From: Fulvimarina sp. | GTDB taxonomy: Bacteria > Pseudomonadota > Alphaproteobacteria > Rhizobiales > Rhizobiaceae | Direction of reading: 5' to 3' | Assembly: GCA_002700095.1 (NCBI GenBank) | Contig: PACL01000017.1 | Location: forward strand, 96,131-160,130 | DNA length: 64,000 nt | The notes under the pieces: generated by a model | Databases searched by the model: none | Told to the model about the DNA's origin: nothing | The model's input: the letters and a program-made list of their open reading frames with translations, nothing else | Made by a program: the position numbers and the translations under genes | Shown here: positions 37,922-47,928 of the stretch, one piece after another | How the letters are laid out: every line of letters begins with the position of its first letter | How positions within the stretch are numbered: the stretch's first letter is position 1

Positions 37922-38340
37922 AAAGCCGTCATTTATGCCCGCGTACCAGCGGGGCCGGGCCGGCAACGAACAGCGCTTCGAGATGGACCGCCAGATCAAG
38001 GGAATCGACAAGCAGATCGAAAGCCTCGTCGACCGCGTGGTCGAGTCGGACAATGCGGCGCTGGTCAAAGCCTATGAGCAGAAGATCGCGAAACTGCAAA
38101 AGGAGCGGCTGCTGGCGGAAGAAAACCGCGAAAAAATGGCAAACCGCAGCACGCCTACGACGAGATTTTCGAACTCGCCATGGCCTTCCTCTCAACCCCT
38201 TGGAACCTCTGGGAAAGCGGGTAGACCAACCTGCGCAAGCTGGTCTTGCGTCTGGTCTTCCCGGACCGGATTTCCTACAAGCGCGGATCGGGATTTTCGA
38301 ACGCTAAAAAGCGTTGCCATTCAGACTCTTGGAGTCGGTT
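37922..38340 (+). pseudogene. Remnant of a large serine recombinase
   Basis: AAAGCCGTCATTTATGCCCG at 37922 reads KAVIYARV, the N-terminal start of serine recombinases. It is followed in another frame (from about 37935) by a coiled-coil typical of the C-terminal half (IDKQIESLVDRVVES, then YEQKIAKLQKERLLAEE). A third frame from 38150 reads HAYDEIFELAMAFLSTPWNL, meets a TAG at 38222-38224, and resumes as NLRKLVLRLVFPDRISYKRG, the usual recombinase C-terminus. The catalytic and zinc domains are missing. At least two frameshifts, one stop and a large internal deletion make it non-functional. It ends about 20 bp from the 3' end of the tRNA-Arg gene. Confidence 0.75.
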
Positions 38341-38359
38341 CCAAGGTCTGAAACAGGAA

Positions 38360-38436
38360 TGGTGCGCCCGAAAGGATTCGAACCTCTGACCCCCAGATTC
38401 GTAGTCTGGTGCTCTATCCAGCTGAGCTACGGGCGC
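38360..38436 (-). tRNA. tRNA-Arg(ACG)
   Basis: On the minus strand the acceptor stem GCGCCCG (38436-38430) pairs with CGGGCGC (38370-38364). The D arm contains GCTCAGCTGGATAGAGC, and the anticodon arm CCAGA-CTACGAA-TCTGG gives anticodon ACG. The T arm is AGAGG-TTCGAAT-CCTTT, the discriminator base is A at 38363, and CCA (38362-38360) is encoded. All stems pair, so the gene looks functional. Its 3' end faces the island, the usual geometry for integration into a tRNA gene. Confidence 0.97.
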
Positions 38437-38924
38437 CCTGAAGCGAGAGACGAACCCTCAAGGCCGTCCTCGTTGGAGCGCTAGGTAGCCGCTCGCGGCG
38501 GCGAATGCAAGCACCCTTTTTCGTCATCGAACTGCAATCTTCGCGTCCGGCCGTGAAATCCCGCCCGACCTGTCCCGGCCATCGCCCGCCGCTTCGGCTC
38601 CGGCCTGATCCCGCTTCCGCAGACTCGGGCCTGACCTGTTAACCCGGCCGCAGTCCCGACACCTGCACCGCGCGGCGGCTGGGCGGCGCATCGGCCGGGC
38701 GCAACGCCGTCCGCCCCGGCACGGGGGCAACGCATCGGGCCGGGCCGTGCCAGACGACGCCCCGGGTCATGCCGGGCCGGAACGAGCCAAGCCGGGCCGA
38801 GTCGCGCCAAGCCGGCCCCGGCCAGGCCGACCCGCCACGGGATTGACAACCCCTGCCGTGCCGCCGAGACAGGGCGCGGGTTTAAGGAGCGCGCCGGAGG
38901 GCGCGGATGAGGGAGGAGAGACCA
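38437..38924 (+). other. GC-rich intergenic region upstream of the TRAP binding protein
   Basis: 488 bp without a convincing gene. Between about 38690 and 38830 there are several imperfect copies of GCCGGGCC and GCCAAGCCGG. A TTGACA lies at 38843-38848 but no matching -10 is evident. The segment probably holds the promoter and leader of the transporter genes. Confidence 0.5.
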
Positions 38925-39887
38925 ATGGCAGCCAAGACGATCGCCGCATGGGCGGGCGCCGCCGCAATCCTGGCCGGACTGGCCGTTGGCGCGAGCGCCG
39001 AGGAGCGGATCGCCTACAAGTCGGCCAAGAGCGGCACGTCCTACTACCAGATGGGCGTCGAGCTCGCCAATGCGGTCAAGGCCGGCACCGACGGCGAGGC
39101 GATCCTCACCGTCGAGGAGAGCCAGGGCTCGGTCCAGAACGTCATGGAGGCGGCGGTCCGCCCCGGCAACTACGTCTTCACCGCGCCGCCCGGCCTCGTC
39201 GCCTCGGCCGCGGCCGGCAAGGGGCCGTTCGAGAAGCGCCCCAATCCCCGCTTCGGCGAGATCCGCGCGCTGTTTCCGATTCCCTCGCTGACCATGCATT
39301 TCGTCCTCGGCGGCAAGGCCGAGGCGCAGGATCTGTCGGCGCTCGCCGGCAAGACCATCCTCCTCGGCAAGGGCAGCTTCGGCGCCACCGAAGGCGAGAA
39401 ATATCTCGAGCTGTTCGACCTGAAGGACAAGGTGACCGTTGCCGACGCCGAGCTCGGCAATGCGGCCGACGCCCTGAAGAACGGCCAGATCGACGGCTTC
39501 GTCACCGCCGGCTCGTTCCCGGCGCCGAACGTCATCGAGGCGGCGGCGAGCGGCGAGGTGACCCTCCTGTCGATGAGCGACGACGAGGTCGCAAAGACCG
39601 GCCGCACCCGCCAGGTCATTCCCGCCGGCACCTATGCCGGCGTCGACGAAGACACCGTCACAACCTCGCTGCCGGTCTTCGCCTTCGCCGCCGGCGCGAT
39701 GAGCGATGAGACCGCCTATCTCCTCACCAAGACCTTCTGGGAGGAGAAGGAGGCGCTGTCGGGCGAATCGCGCTGGTGGAAGGCCGTCGACCCGCAGCTG
39801 CTCGGAGCCGGCGAGGTCAAGCTTCATCCGGGCGCCCTTCGCTACTACCGCGAGGCCGGCGTCTCCCTGCCGGACGCCCTGCAGTAG
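38925..39887 (+). CDS. TRAP transporter substrate-binding protein, TAXI family
   Basis: 320 residues from the ATG at 38925 with GGGAGGAGAG upstream. A signal peptide covers about residues 1-25 (AAILAGLAVGASA, then EERIAYKS). YKSAKSGTSYYQMGVELANA and later GKTILLGKGSFGATEGEKYL and GQIDGFVTAGSFPAPNVIE are TAXI-family features. It should capture an organic anion in the periplasm for the fused permease encoded 278 bp downstream. The ligand is unknown; glutamate/2-oxoglutarate-like acids are known for some TAXI proteins. Confidence 0.9.
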   Translation: MAAKTIAAWAGAAAILAGLAVGASAEERIAYKSAKSGTSYYQMGVELANAVKAGTDGEAILTVEESQGSVQNVMEAAVRPGNYVFTAPPGLVASAAAGKGPFEKRPNPRFGEIRALFPIPSLTMHFVLGGKAEAQDLSALAGKTILLGKGSFGATEGEKYLELFDLKDKVTVADAELGNAADALKNGQIDGFVTAGSFPAPNVIEAAASGEVTLLSMSDDEVAKTGRTRQVIPAGTYAGVDEDTVTTSLPVFAFAAGAMSDETAYLLTKTFWEEKEALSGESRWWKAVDPQLLGAGEVKLHPGALRYYREAGVSLPDALQ

Positions 39888-40165
39888 ACCGAGACCCTTT
39901 GGCGCGGGCGTCGCAGCAGAAGCGCCCGCGCCGTCTCGCCGGCGGCCTCGGTTCACCCCTCGGCTCCGCCCGCCGCTTCGCCGCCGAAGGCCCCGGCGGC
40001 CCGACCGCCGGGCGCCGCCGGGCCGGCGATCCGCAACCGACTTCCGCAGACGGCCTCCTGGGCCGGTGTCCGAGACCCCCCAAAAAAAGCGCCCGCCAGC
40101 ACCGCCTGCCCGAATCCCTTCCGCCCAGATCCCGCGGGCGCCCTGAACCCATTCCGGACGATCCC

Positions 40166-41962
40166 ATGAGCCTCAGCTCCCCGGCCGGCGAAGCGCCGGG
40201 CCGCCCGCTCCGCCTCTGGCAGGGGCTCGGCATCCTTTCGATCGGCTTTCATCTGGCGCTGGTCTTTTCCGGTCTGGTGCCGGCCCTCGTCGCCCGGCCG
40301 CTGCACATGGCGCTGGCGTTGCCGTGGCTGTTCATCTTTGCCCCGCGCTCGCGCCTCGAGACGGCCAGCGGGTGGGTCGTCCTCGTCCTCGGCGAGATCG
40401 GCTGCCTCTATGTCGCGCTCAATGCCGAAGCCCTGTCGGACCAGTACGGCTTTCTCGACACGTCCTTCCAGGTCGCCGTCGCGGTCACCCTCGTCGCGGT
40501 CGCCCTCGAGGCGGCGCGGCGGGCGATCGGCTGGCCGCTGCCGCTGGTCGCCGTCGCCTGCCTCGCCTACGGTCTTCTCGGCCAGTATATCCCCGGCGAA
40601 TACGGCCATCCGGGCTTCCCGGTCGCAAGCTTCCTCGGCACCATGACGATCACCGAAGGCGGCCTCTGGGGCTCGCTCACCGGTGTCTCGGTGGGCATCG
40701 TCGCGATCTTCGTCATCCTCGGCGCGGTGCTCAATGCCGGCGAGGCGGGGCAGGGCTTCATGAACCTTGCGGGCGCCGCGGCCGGGCGGCTGCGCGGCGG
40801 CGCGGGCAAGGTCTCGGTGCTCTCCTCGGCGATGTTCGGCTCGATCTCCGGCTCCGCCTCGGCCAATGTCGCCTCCACCGGCGCCGTGACGATCCCGGCG
40901 ATGAAGCGTCTCGGCTATCCGAAGGCGCTGGCCGGTGCGGTGGAGGCCGTCGCCTCTTCCGGCGGCCAGATCATGCCGCCGCTGATGGGCGCCGGCGCCT
41001 TCGTCATGGTGGAGCTGACCGGCACGCCCTATGGCGACATCATCGTCGCCGCGCTGCCCGCCGCGATCCTCTACTTCCTGACGGTCTGGATCGGCATCGA
41101 CCTCTTTGCCCGGCGCTACGACCTTGCCGCCATCGCCGAGGCGGACCGGCCGCGTCCGCGCACCGTCCTCGTCACCACCCTGTTCTTTCTCGTCCCCTTC
41201 GCCGTCCTCCTTTATGCCATGTTCGGCGCCGGGCTGACGCCGCAATACGCCGCCTGCCTCGCCATCCTCGTCGGCGTGCTGCTCCTGTTCGTCGATGCCA
41301 CTCCCAGCGTTTCGCTGTCGCGCTTCGCCGCGCGCGCCGGCGTCGCGGCGCTGGAGGCCGGCCGGCAGATCGCCGTCATCGCCGCGATCATCATCTGCGC
41401 CTCGATCGTCGTCGGCGTCCTCGGCATGACCGGGCTCGGCGTCAAGGTGACCTCGGCGATCCTGGCGCTGGCGGGGGAATCCCTTGTCCCGGCGCTGCTC
41501 CTGACGGCGCTCGCCTGCATCCTCCTCGGCATGGAGGTGCCGACGACGGCCGCCTATGTCATCTGCGTCACCATCGCCGGCCCGGCGCTGCAGCGCCTCG
41601 GCATCGAGCCGCTGCTCGCCCATCTCTTCGTCTTCTGGTTCGCGCTGCTCTCGACCATCACGCCGCCGGTCTGCGGCGCGGTGTTCATCGCCGCCGGCAT
41701 GGCGGGCGAGAACTGGCTGAAGGTCGCCGGGACGGCGATGCGCCTTGGCGTCGGGCTCTATGTCATCCCGCTGGCGATGATCTCCAAGCCGGCGATCATC
41801 CATCTCGCCGACCGGCCGTTCGGCGCATGCGTCGCCTTCGTCCAGATCGCCGCCGGCCTGTGGCTCCTGTCGCTCGGCCTGATCGGCACCATGGCGCCGT
41901 GGAAGCGGGCGGTGCTGGGGCTCGCGGGGCTGGCGGTTTGCCTGGCGCCGGCGCCGGCGTAG
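40166..41962 (+). CDS. TRAP transporter fused permease (DctQ-DctM type)
   Basis: 598 residues; ATG at 40166, ribosome site weak. The first third has four hydrophobic segments corresponding to the small DctQ-like subunit; from about residue 180 the DctM-like domain follows with [20 protein letters not shown] and [17 protein letters not shown], both hallmarks of TRAP permeases. [17 protein letters not shown] and [18 protein letters not shown] occur in the second half. It uses an ion gradient to import the ligand bound by the upstream TAXI protein. Fused permeases are the rule for TAXI systems. Confidence 0.92.
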   Translation: MSLSSPAGEAPGRPLRLWQGLGILSIGFHLALVFSGLVPALVARPLHMALALPWLFIFAPRSRLETASGWVVLVLGEIGCLYVALNAEALSDQYGFLDTSFQVAVAVTLVAVALEAARRAIGWPLPLVAVACLAYGLLGQYIPGEYGHPGFPVASFLGTMTITEGGLWGSLTGVSVGIVAIFVILGAVLNAGEAGQGFMNLAGAAAGRLRGGAGKVSVLSSAMFGSISGSASANVASTGAVTIPAMKRLGYPKALAGAVEAVASSGGQIMPPLMGAGAFVMVELTGTPYGDIIVAALPAAILYFLTVWIGIDLFARRYDLAAIAEADRPRPRTVLVTTLFFLVPFAVLLYAMFGAGLTPQYAACLAILVGVLLLFVDATPSVSLSRFAARAGVAALEAGRQIAVIAAIIICASIVVGVLGMTGLGVKVTSAILALAGESLVPALLLTALACILLGMEVPTTAAYVICVTIAGPALQRLGIEPLLAHLFVFWFALLSTITPPVCGAVFIAAGMAGENWLKVAGTAMRLGVGLYVIPLAMISKPAIIHLADRPFGACVAFVQIAAGLWLLSLGLIGTMAPWKRAVLGLAGLAVCLAPAPA

Positions 41963-42056
41963 GATCGGCGCCCGGGAGCCGCCCCGGCAGAAGCGGCAAA
42001 GGGATAGCGGCCCGATCGGGCCGCGGGGCGCGATCTCGGCAAGGCAGGAAGCGATC

Positions 42057-43199
42057 ATGGCAGACAGCGGATGGGCCATCGGCCTGATGACCGGAACCGT
42101 CCTCGACGGGCATATCGACGTCGCCGCGATCCGCACCGACGGGGAGGCGATCGCCGAATTCGGCCCCTTCGAGCTGATGCCCTATGGCAGTGACGTCACG
42201 CCGCTGATCGAGACGGCCGTCGCCGATGCGCGTCGGTGGGACTTCTCCGGCCCCGAGCCGGAAAGTTTCGCAACGGCGGAAAAGCGCCTCACCGCGGCGC
42301 AAGGCGAGGCCGTCGCGACCTTCTGCGAGCGCCACGGCCTTGCGAGGGCCGAGATCGCCGCCGTCGGCTTCCACGGCCAGACCGTCCTGCACCGGCCGCC
42401 CGCAGCGGGCGTTGCCGGCCGCACCCGCCAGCTCGGCGACGGCGCGGCGATGGCGCAAATGCTCGGCCTGACCGTGGTGCACGACTTCCGCTCGGCCGAC
42501 GTTTCGGCGGGCGGGCAGGGGGCGCCGCTCTCGGCGATCTACCACCGGGCGATGCTGGCGCGGATCGGCGCCGGCGACGGCATTGCGATCCTCAATCTCG
42601 GCGGCGTCGCCAATCTCACCTGGTCCGACGGCGAGACGCTCGCGGCCTTCGACACCGGGCCGGCCAATGCCCCGATCAACGACTGGATCAGGGCCCATGG
42701 CGCCGGTGCGATGGACCGGGACGGGCGGCTCGCCTTCGCCGGAACGGTGGACGAGGCGCGGCTCGCCAAGCTTCTGGAGCATCCCTGGCTCGCCCAGCCC
42801 TATCCGAAGTCCCTCGACCGCTTCAGCTTCGCGATGGCGATGGCCGACGGTCTGTCGCTCGAGGACGGCGCGGCGACGCTGACGGCCTTCACCGCGGGCG
42901 CCGTCGGCAGGGCGCTGGATCTGTTGCCGAGCCGGCCGGAGCGGCTGATCGTCTGCGGCGGCGGCCGCCACAATCCGGCGATCATGGCGGCGATCGCCGA
43001 ACGGGCAAAAGTCGAGGCGGTGGATGCCGATGCCTGCGGGCTGCGGGGCGACGCCGTCGAGGCCGAATGCTTCGCCTATCTCGCCATGCGGGCGATCGCC
43101 GGCCTGCCGATCAGCTTTCCGCTGACCACCGGGGCGCCGCGGCCGATGACCGGCGGTGTCGTCAACCGGCCGCCCGGCTGGGCCGCTGGCGGCAACTGA
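42057..43199 (+). CDS. anmK: Anhydro-N-acetylmuramic acid kinase-like protein
   Basis: 380 residues. [21 protein letters not shown] near the start corresponds to the ATP/sugar loop usually reading GTSMDGIDVAL, with the serine-methionine replaced by Val-Leu and an inserted His. [30 protein letters not shown] and [10 protein letters not shown] are strong AnmK features, and [15 protein letters not shown] is the C-terminal motif. AnmK phosphorylates and opens 1,6-anhydroMurNAc during cell-wall recycling. The altered first loop could affect activity. It lies 94 bp after the TRAP permease, so co-transcription is possible. Confidence 0.85.
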   Translation: MADSGWAIGLMTGTVLDGHIDVAAIRTDGEAIAEFGPFELMPYGSDVTPLIETAVADARRWDFSGPEPESFATAEKRLTAAQGEAVATFCERHGLARAEIAAVGFHGQTVLHRPPAAGVAGRTRQLGDGAAMAQMLGLTVVHDFRSADVSAGGQGAPLSAIYHRAMLARIGAGDGIAILNLGGVANLTWSDGETLAAFDTGPANAPINDWIRAHGAGAMDRDGRLAFAGTVDEARLAKLLEHPWLAQPYPKSLDRFSFAMAMADGLSLEDGAATLTAFTAGAVGRALDLLPSRPERLIVCGGGRHNPAIMAAIAERAKVEAVDADACGLRGDAVEAECFAYLAMRAIAGLPISFPLTTGAPRPMTGGVVNRPPGWAAGGN

Positions 43200-43313
43200 G
43201 GGGATTGAAGGCCCGCTTATCCGAAGGAATGCCTCGGGCCTCCCGTGACAGCGCTCGAACAACGGCGCTCGCAGGACCGGCGAAGGCACCGCCTCCGCCC
43301 GCCGGATGTCGTA

Positions 43314-43784
43314 TCAGAGAGCCGGCGCGCCGGGCGTGGAATCGCCGACCGTGTCGCTCAGCACCTGGCCGAGGAAGCTCGCGTCCTTGCCGCCGGTGGG
43401 CGTCGTGCGCGAGATGAAGTCGAACACCCGCCCGTCCTTCAGCCCGTAGTCGGCGATGCGCTCGACCCGCTCGTCCTTGTTGAAATAGACGGCGAGAATG
43501 CGCTGGTCGACCAGCTGCGGCTGCAGGAAGGCCACCGGCCGCACCCGCTTCTGGGAGATGTAGTAGAACACCTCGTTGTCGAAGCTGGCCTTGGTGGAGG
43601 GCGAGCCGAGGGCCAGCAGAACCTGCTCCTTGGAGGAGCCCGGCGGCACCAGCTCGAGCGATTTCGGATCGACGATATAGCCCTGGTTGAGGACTTCGCT
43701 GGTCGTACAGGCCGACAGCGACGACAGGCCGATGGCTGCCACTCCCACGGCGAACGCCAGCGTCAGACGCGTCTTCTTGCTCAC
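43314..43784 (-). CDS. bamE: Outer membrane protein assembly factor BamE (lipoprotein)
   Basis: 156 residues if started at the GTG at 43784; an ATG at 43844 would add 20 hydrophilic residues. The GTG start gives a compact lipoprotein signal, MSKKTRLTLAFAVGVAAIG, with lipobox LSAC and mature Cys25. The SmpA/OmlA domain follows: LVPPGSSKEQVLLALGSPST and FDNEVFYYISQK. BamE is an accessory part of the Bam complex that inserts outer-membrane beta-barrels. The alphaproteobacterial BamE has a C-terminal tail as seen here. It is divergent from the CBP3 gene, as in many Hyphomicrobiales. Confidence 0.87.
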   Translation of the reverse strand: MSKKTRLTLAFAVGVAAIGLSSLSACTTSEVLNQGYIVDPKSLELVPPGSSKEQVLLALGSPSTKASFDNEVFYYISQKRVRPVAFLQPQLVDQRILAVYFNKDERVERIADYGLKDGRVFDFISRTTPTGGKDASFLGQVLSDTVGDSTPGAPAL

Positions 43785-44139
43785 GCTTTTCTCAACTCCG
43801 TTCCAGCCAACCGACTTTGTTTTCTGCGTCGTTTTCTGTGTCATGCGCGGTTCAGACGGCGAAATTACGCCGCCCTTGCCGCGATCTCGTCGCCGCCTGC
43901 CGGGTCGCCGGCACAGCGCCCATCTCTCGCGAACCACCGCCGCCGCAAGCCTCCGGCGCAAGCGTGGCCCGGCATCCGGCCGATCCGATCCTCCCCGCCG
44001 GCCCTTGAGCCTCCCGCCGCTCCGCCGGACGGCAGCGAGGCCGCAGGGCGTGGGCGTTGGTAATCCACCTCACGCGCCGTTGCAATCGGGCCGAAGCTGT
44101 GGCACCGCCTGTGGCCAAGCGAGAAACCGCGGATCGTCA
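43785..44139. promoter_or_regulatory. Divergent promoter region between bamE and the CBP3-type chaperone gene
   Basis: 355 bp with no gene of its own. It must hold both divergent promoters, but I see no confident -35/-10 pairs. Part of it (43785-43844) may be the 5' end of bamE if the upstream ATG is used. Confidence 0.4.
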
Positions 44140-44679
44140 ATGCTGAAACGCTGGAGGATCGCTCGCCAGAACCGAGCGATCGTCGAACTCCTCTATCAGG
44201 CCCTCGTCGCGATGACGCGCCAGCCGAAGCTCTACGAGAGCTGCGGCATCGCCGATACGTTCGCGGGGCGGTTCGAGGCCCTCGGCCTGCACGTCTTCCT
44301 GTTCTTGCGCCGCTGCCGGGGGGAGGCCGCGCTGGAGCCGGTGTCGCGCGACGTCGTCGACCGCTTCGTTCTCGACGTGGATTCCTCGATCCGCGAACTC
44401 GGCATCGGCTACCAGGCGGTGCCGAGGCGCATGCGCAAGCTGGCCGGCGTCTTCTACGAGCGCGTCCGGGTCTATGACGAGGCCTTCGAGGCGGCGGACC
44501 CGAGGTCGGCGCTGAAGGCCGCGCTGGCCGGGCGGGCGGTCGAGGCGACGGTGCCGGAGGATGCGGTGGACGAGCTCGCCACCTACATGCTCGCCATGAA
44601 CGAGCGCCTCGCGGCGGTGCCGGTGGCAGACATCCTGTCCGGCACGCTGGATCCGCGGGAGCCGAATCAAGGAGATTGA
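44140..44679 (+). CDS. Ubiquinol-cytochrome c chaperone family protein (CBP3-like)
   Basis: 179 residues from the ATG at 44140. LYQALVAMTRQPKLYESCGI at about residues 19-38 and the following DTFAGRFEALGLHVFLFLRR are the core of the ubiquinol-cytochrome c chaperone family, the bacterial counterpart of mitochondrial Cbp3, which helps assemble cytochrome b into the bc1 complex. FYERVRVYDEAFE appears in the second half. It is followed 3 bp later by yceD, an arrangement common in alphaproteobacteria. Confidence 0.88.
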   Translation: MLKRWRIARQNRAIVELLYQALVAMTRQPKLYESCGIADTFAGRFEALGLHVFLFLRRCRGEAALEPVSRDVVDRFVLDVDSSIRELGIGYQAVPRRMRKLAGVFYERVRVYDEAFEAADPRSALKAALAGRAVEATVPEDAVDELATYMLAMNERLAAVPVADILSGTLDPREPNQGD

Positions 44680-44682
44680 CCC

Positions 44683-45261
44683 ATGGATGGAGAGCCGGTC
44701 TCGCCGCTTCGCGTCCTCTTGCCGGCCGGTCCGCTGCCCCAGGACGGCCGCCGGATCGCCTTCAAGGCCACGCCCGAGGATTGCGCGCGGCTCGCCGCGG
44801 CGCTTCAGGTCGACCGGTTGACGGCGATGGGCGCCAACCTCATGGCCCGGCCGTTCCGCAAGGACGGCGCCCGGGTCACCGGCCGGTTTTCGGCGGTCGT
44901 CGTCCAGAAGAGCGTCGTCACCCTGGAGCCGGTCGAGCAGCGCATCGACGAGCCCTTCGAGGCCACTTTCCTGCGCGAGGCGAGGGCGCCGCGCCGTCAG
45001 GCCGAGGCCGAGCCCACCGAGATCGTCATCGATCCCGAGGCCGAGGATCCGCCGGAGCCCTTCGTCGGCGACCGGATCGACCTCGGGCCGAGGCTCTACG
45101 AGGCGCTGGCGCTGGTCGTCGATCCCTATCCGAAGCGCCCCGGCGAGCGCTTCGGCGCAGCGATAGAGCCGGAAGCGGAGACGGAGGAGCCTCCCTCGCC
45201 CTTCGCCGTACTCGCCAATTTCCGCGACGGGCGGGGCGGGCCGGGCGGCGACGGTGATTGA
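44683..45261 (+). CDS. yceD: YceD/DUF177 family protein
   Basis: 192 residues; ATG at 44683 with AAGGAG upstream. The family is linked to 23S rRNA accumulation and lies before rpmF-plsX in many bacteria; here plsX follows at 108 bp without rpmF. The conserved central part (GRFSAVVVQKSVVTLEPVEQ, then IDEPFEATFLRE) and the C-terminal DRIDLGPRLYEALALVVDPY with PKRPG match the family. It is presumably cytosolic. Confidence 0.88.
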   Translation: MDGEPVSPLRVLLPAGPLPQDGRRIAFKATPEDCARLAAALQVDRLTAMGANLMARPFRKDGARVTGRFSAVVVQKSVVTLEPVEQRIDEPFEATFLREARAPRRQAEAEPTEIVIDPEAEDPPEPFVGDRIDLGPRLYEALALVVDPYPKRPGERFGAAIEPEAETEEPPSPFAVLANFRDGRGGPGGDGD

Positions 45262-45369
45262 GGCGACGCTGATTGAGGCGATAAGGCCGGTTGTATGTGC
45301 CGGGGAATTCGATATTTTCGCGCCGCGCCGGCAGGGCCTGGCGCATCGGCGGACAGAAGTGAGAACGCG

Positions 45370-46443
45370 TTGACCCCAGGATCCGGCATAACCATCTCGC
45401 TCGACGCGATGGGCGGCGATCACGGGCCCGAGGTCGTGGTGGCGGGCGCCGCGCTCGCCCTGCAGCGCCGGCCGGACACCCGCTTCGTCCTCTATGGCGA
45501 GGAGGCCGCGGTCGCACCGGTGCTCGCCCGCTTTCCCGACCTTCAGGCCGCCTCGACCTTCCACCATTGCGAGATTTCCGTCCGCATGGACGACAAGCCG
45601 TCCCAGGCGCTGCGCCAGGGCCGCTACAAGTCGTCCATGTGGCGCGCCATCGATGCGGTGAAGACCGGCGAGGCCGACGTCGCCGTCTCGGCCGGCAACA
45701 CCGGCGCCCTGATGGCGATGGCGAAGTTCTGCCTGCGCACCATGGCCAATATCGAGCGCCCGGCGATCGCGGCGATCTGGCCGACCCTCAAGGGCGACAG
45801 CATCGTCCTCGACGTCGGCGCGACCATCGGCGCCGACGCCCAGCAGCTCATCGACTTCTCGATGATGGGCGGCGCCATGGCGCGTGCGCTGTTCGGCCTC
45901 GAGCGGCCGACCGTCGGTCTCCTCAACATCGGCGTCGAGGAGGTCAAGGGCCAGGACGACATCCGCGAGGCCGGCCGTCTCCTGAAGGAGACCCCGCTGC
46001 CCGGCATCGACTACCGCGGCTTCGTCGAGGGCGACGATCTCGGCCAGGGCACCGTGGACGTCGTCGTCACTGAAGGCTTCACCGGCAACATCGCCCTGAA
46101 GACGGCGGAGGGCACGGCCCGGCAGATCGCCGCCTATCTGCGGGCGGCGATGACGCGGACGTGGCTCGCCAAGGCAGGCTACATCCTGGCCAAGAGCGCC
46201 TTCGACCGGCTGCGCGACAAGATGGATCCCCGCAAGGTGAATGGCGGCGTGTTCCTGGGGCTGAACGGCATCGTCATCAAGAGCCATGGCGGCACCGACG
46301 CCGAGGGCATCGCCGCGGCCATCGACCTCGCCCACACCGTGGCGCGGGCCGGCCTGCGCGAGAAGATCGAGGCCGACCTCGCCAACTATCACCGCCGCAT
46401 CTCCGAGGAGGCGGCGATCGTCCCCGAAAGCAGCGTTTCATGA
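45370..46443 (+). CDS. plsX: Phosphate acyltransferase PlsX
   Basis: 357 residues if translation begins at the TTG at 45370, the in-frame start nearest the fold ([19 protein letters not shown]); an ATG at 45295 would add 25 residues that are not part of the family. [36 protein letters not shown] and [20 protein letters not shown] are PlsX hallmarks. The enzyme makes acyl-phosphate from acyl-ACP for phospholipid synthesis. It overlaps fabH by 4 bp. Confidence 0.93.
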   Translation: MTPGSGITISLDAMGGDHGPEVVVAGAALALQRRPDTRFVLYGEEAAVAPVLARFPDLQAASTFHHCEISVRMDDKPSQALRQGRYKSSMWRAIDAVKTGEADVAVSAGNTGALMAMAKFCLRTMANIERPAIAAIWPTLKGDSIVLDVGATIGADAQQLIDFSMMGGAMARALFGLERPTVGLLNIGVEEVKGQDDIREAGRLLKETPLPGIDYRGFVEGDDLGQGTVDVVVTEGFTGNIALKTAEGTARQIAAYLRAAMTRTWLAKAGYILAKSAFDRLRDKMDPRKVNGGVFLGLNGIVIKSHGGTDAEGIAAAIDLAHTVARAGLREKIEADLANYHRRISEEAAIVPESSVS

Positions 46444-47417
46444 GTGACAAGATCGTCTCCGTCGTTCGGGGCACCGGCTCGGTGCTGCCCGAGCGTGTCA
46501 TGCGCAACCAGGACTTCGTCGGCGTCGTCGAGACCTCGGACGAATGGATCCGCCAGCGCACCGGCATCGCCGAGCGCCACATCGCCGGCGAGGGCGAGAC
46601 CACGGCCTCGCTCGCCGAGGGCGCGGCGCGGCGGGCGCTCGACGCGGCCGGGCTCCAGCCCGGCGACATCGACCTGATCATCCTCGCCACCGCGACCCCC
46701 GACAATACCTTTCCGGCCTCGGCCGTCGACGTCCAGAACCGGCTCGGCATCAGCCACGGCTTCGCCTTCGACGTCCATGCGGTGTGCAGCGGCTTTCTCT
46801 ACGCCCTGACCACGGCCGACATGTATCTGCGCGCCGGCCAGGCCCGCCGGGCCCTGGTCATCGGCGCCGAGACCTTCTCGCGCATCCTCGACTGGGAGGA
46901 CCGCACCACCTGCGTTCTGTTCGGCGACGGCGCCGGCGCGGTGGTCTTGGAGGGCGTGCCGGCCGAGGAGAGTGCCGGCCAGGGCATCCTCGTCGCCAAG
47001 CTGCGCTCGGACGGCTCCCACAAGGAGAAGCTCTTCGTCGATGGCGGCCCGTCGACCACCGGGACCGTCGGCCATCTGCGGATGCAGGGGCGCGAGGTCT
47101 TCAAGCACGCGGTCGGCATGATCACCGACGTGATCGAGGCTTGTTTTGCGGCCGCCAAGATCGGCCCCGACGACATCGACTGGTTCATTCCCCATCAGGC
47201 CAACCGGCGGATCATCGACGCCTCGGCCAAGAAGCTCGGCATCGACATCGACAAGGTTGTGATCACCGTCGACCGCCACGGCAACACCTCGGCCGCCTCG
47301 ATCCCCCTCGCGCTCGACACGGCGGTGCGGGACGGGCGGGTCAAGTCCGGCGACCTCGTCCTGCTCGAGGCGATGGGCGGCGGCTTCACCTGGGGCGCAG
47401 TCCTTGTCAGATGGTAG
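46440..47417 (+). CDS. fabH: 3-oxoacyl-ACP synthase III
   Basis: 325 residues; ATG overlaps the plsX stop codon (ATGA). The catalytic triad is visible: Cys in [13 protein letters not shown], His in IPHQANRRI and Asn in [33 protein letters not shown] is the N-terminal signature. It condenses acetyl-CoA with malonyl-ACP to start fatty acid synthesis in the cytosol. Confidence 0.96.
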   Translation: MSDKIVSVVRGTGSVLPERVMRNQDFVGVVETSDEWIRQRTGIAERHIAGEGETTASLAEGAARRALDAAGLQPGDIDLIILATATPDNTFPASAVDVQNRLGISHGFAFDVHAVCSGFLYALTTADMYLRAGQARRALVIGAETFSRILDWEDRTTCVLFGDGAGAVVLEGVPAEESAGQGILVAKLRSDGSHKEKLFVDGGPSTTGTVGHLRMQGREVFKHAVGMITDVIEACFAAAKIGPDDIDWFIPHQANRRIIDASAKKLGIDIDKVVITVDRHGNTSAASIPLALDTAVRDGRVKSGDLVLLEAMGGGFTWGAVLVRW

Positions 47418-47523
47418 ATGGCGCTTGATTCATATGGCGCTTTCAGTAGAGTAACGAAAAAGTAAGATGCCCGGCGCGGCCAATTGGCGCGGGCGGGTTT
47501 TCGACACCGATCAGGGGACGACG

Positions 47524-47886
47524 ATGGGGGATAGGACACTTACCAGGGCCGACCTCGCCGAAGCGGTGTTTCGCAAGATCGGCCTGTCGCGGACGGAATC
47601 GGCCCAACTCGTTGAAATGGTGCTCGAGGAGATCTGCTCGACAATCGCCAAGGGCGAGTCCGTCAAGGTCTCCTCCTTCGGCTCCTTTCTCGTGCGCGAC
47701 AAGAACGAGCGCGTCGGCCGCAATCCCAAGACCGGCGAGGAAGTACCGATCTCGCCGCGCCGGGTGGCCGTGTTCAAGCCGTCCAACGTCCTCAAGGACC
47801 GGATTCTCGAAGCCCACAGCAAGCGCGCCGCCTCCTCGTCGGGCCTCGAGACCTCGGGTCTCGAGCTGATGCGCGCCGCCGAATAG
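47524..47886 (+). CDS. ihfA: Integration host factor subunit alpha
   Basis: 120 residues; ATG at 47524. [20 protein letters not shown] opens the HU/IHF fold; [20 protein letters not shown] is the DNA-binding arm with the GRNPKTG tip and [16 protein letters not shown] closes it. A C-terminal tail of about 20 residues is longer than in enteric IhfA. It bends DNA as a heterodimer with IhfB. It sits 106 bp after fabH with its own probable promoter. Confidence 0.95.
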   Translation: MGDRTLTRADLAEAVFRKIGLSRTESAQLVEMVLEEICSTIAKGESVKVSSFGSFLVRDKNERVGRNPKTGEEVPISPRRVAVFKPSNVLKDRILEAHSKRAASSSGLETSGLELMRAAE

Positions 47887-47928
47887 GCGGCCCCTGAGGC
47901 GAATGCGCGGATCTGAGATGCTTCATTG

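Noticed and set aside
38437..38930. Minus-strand frame running from 39956 to 38481
   Set aside because: Shadow of the TAXI gene continuing into GC-rich non-coding DNA.
39953..42136. 727-residue open frame on the minus strand opposite the TRAP permease
   Set aside because: It mirrors the real gene, is rich in Arg/Gly/Asp/Glu/His as expected for the antisense of high-GC coding DNA, and has no motif.
44137..46392. 751-residue minus-strand frame across CBP3, yceD and plsX
   Set aside because: It spans three well-supported plus-strand genes and shows only antisense-type composition.
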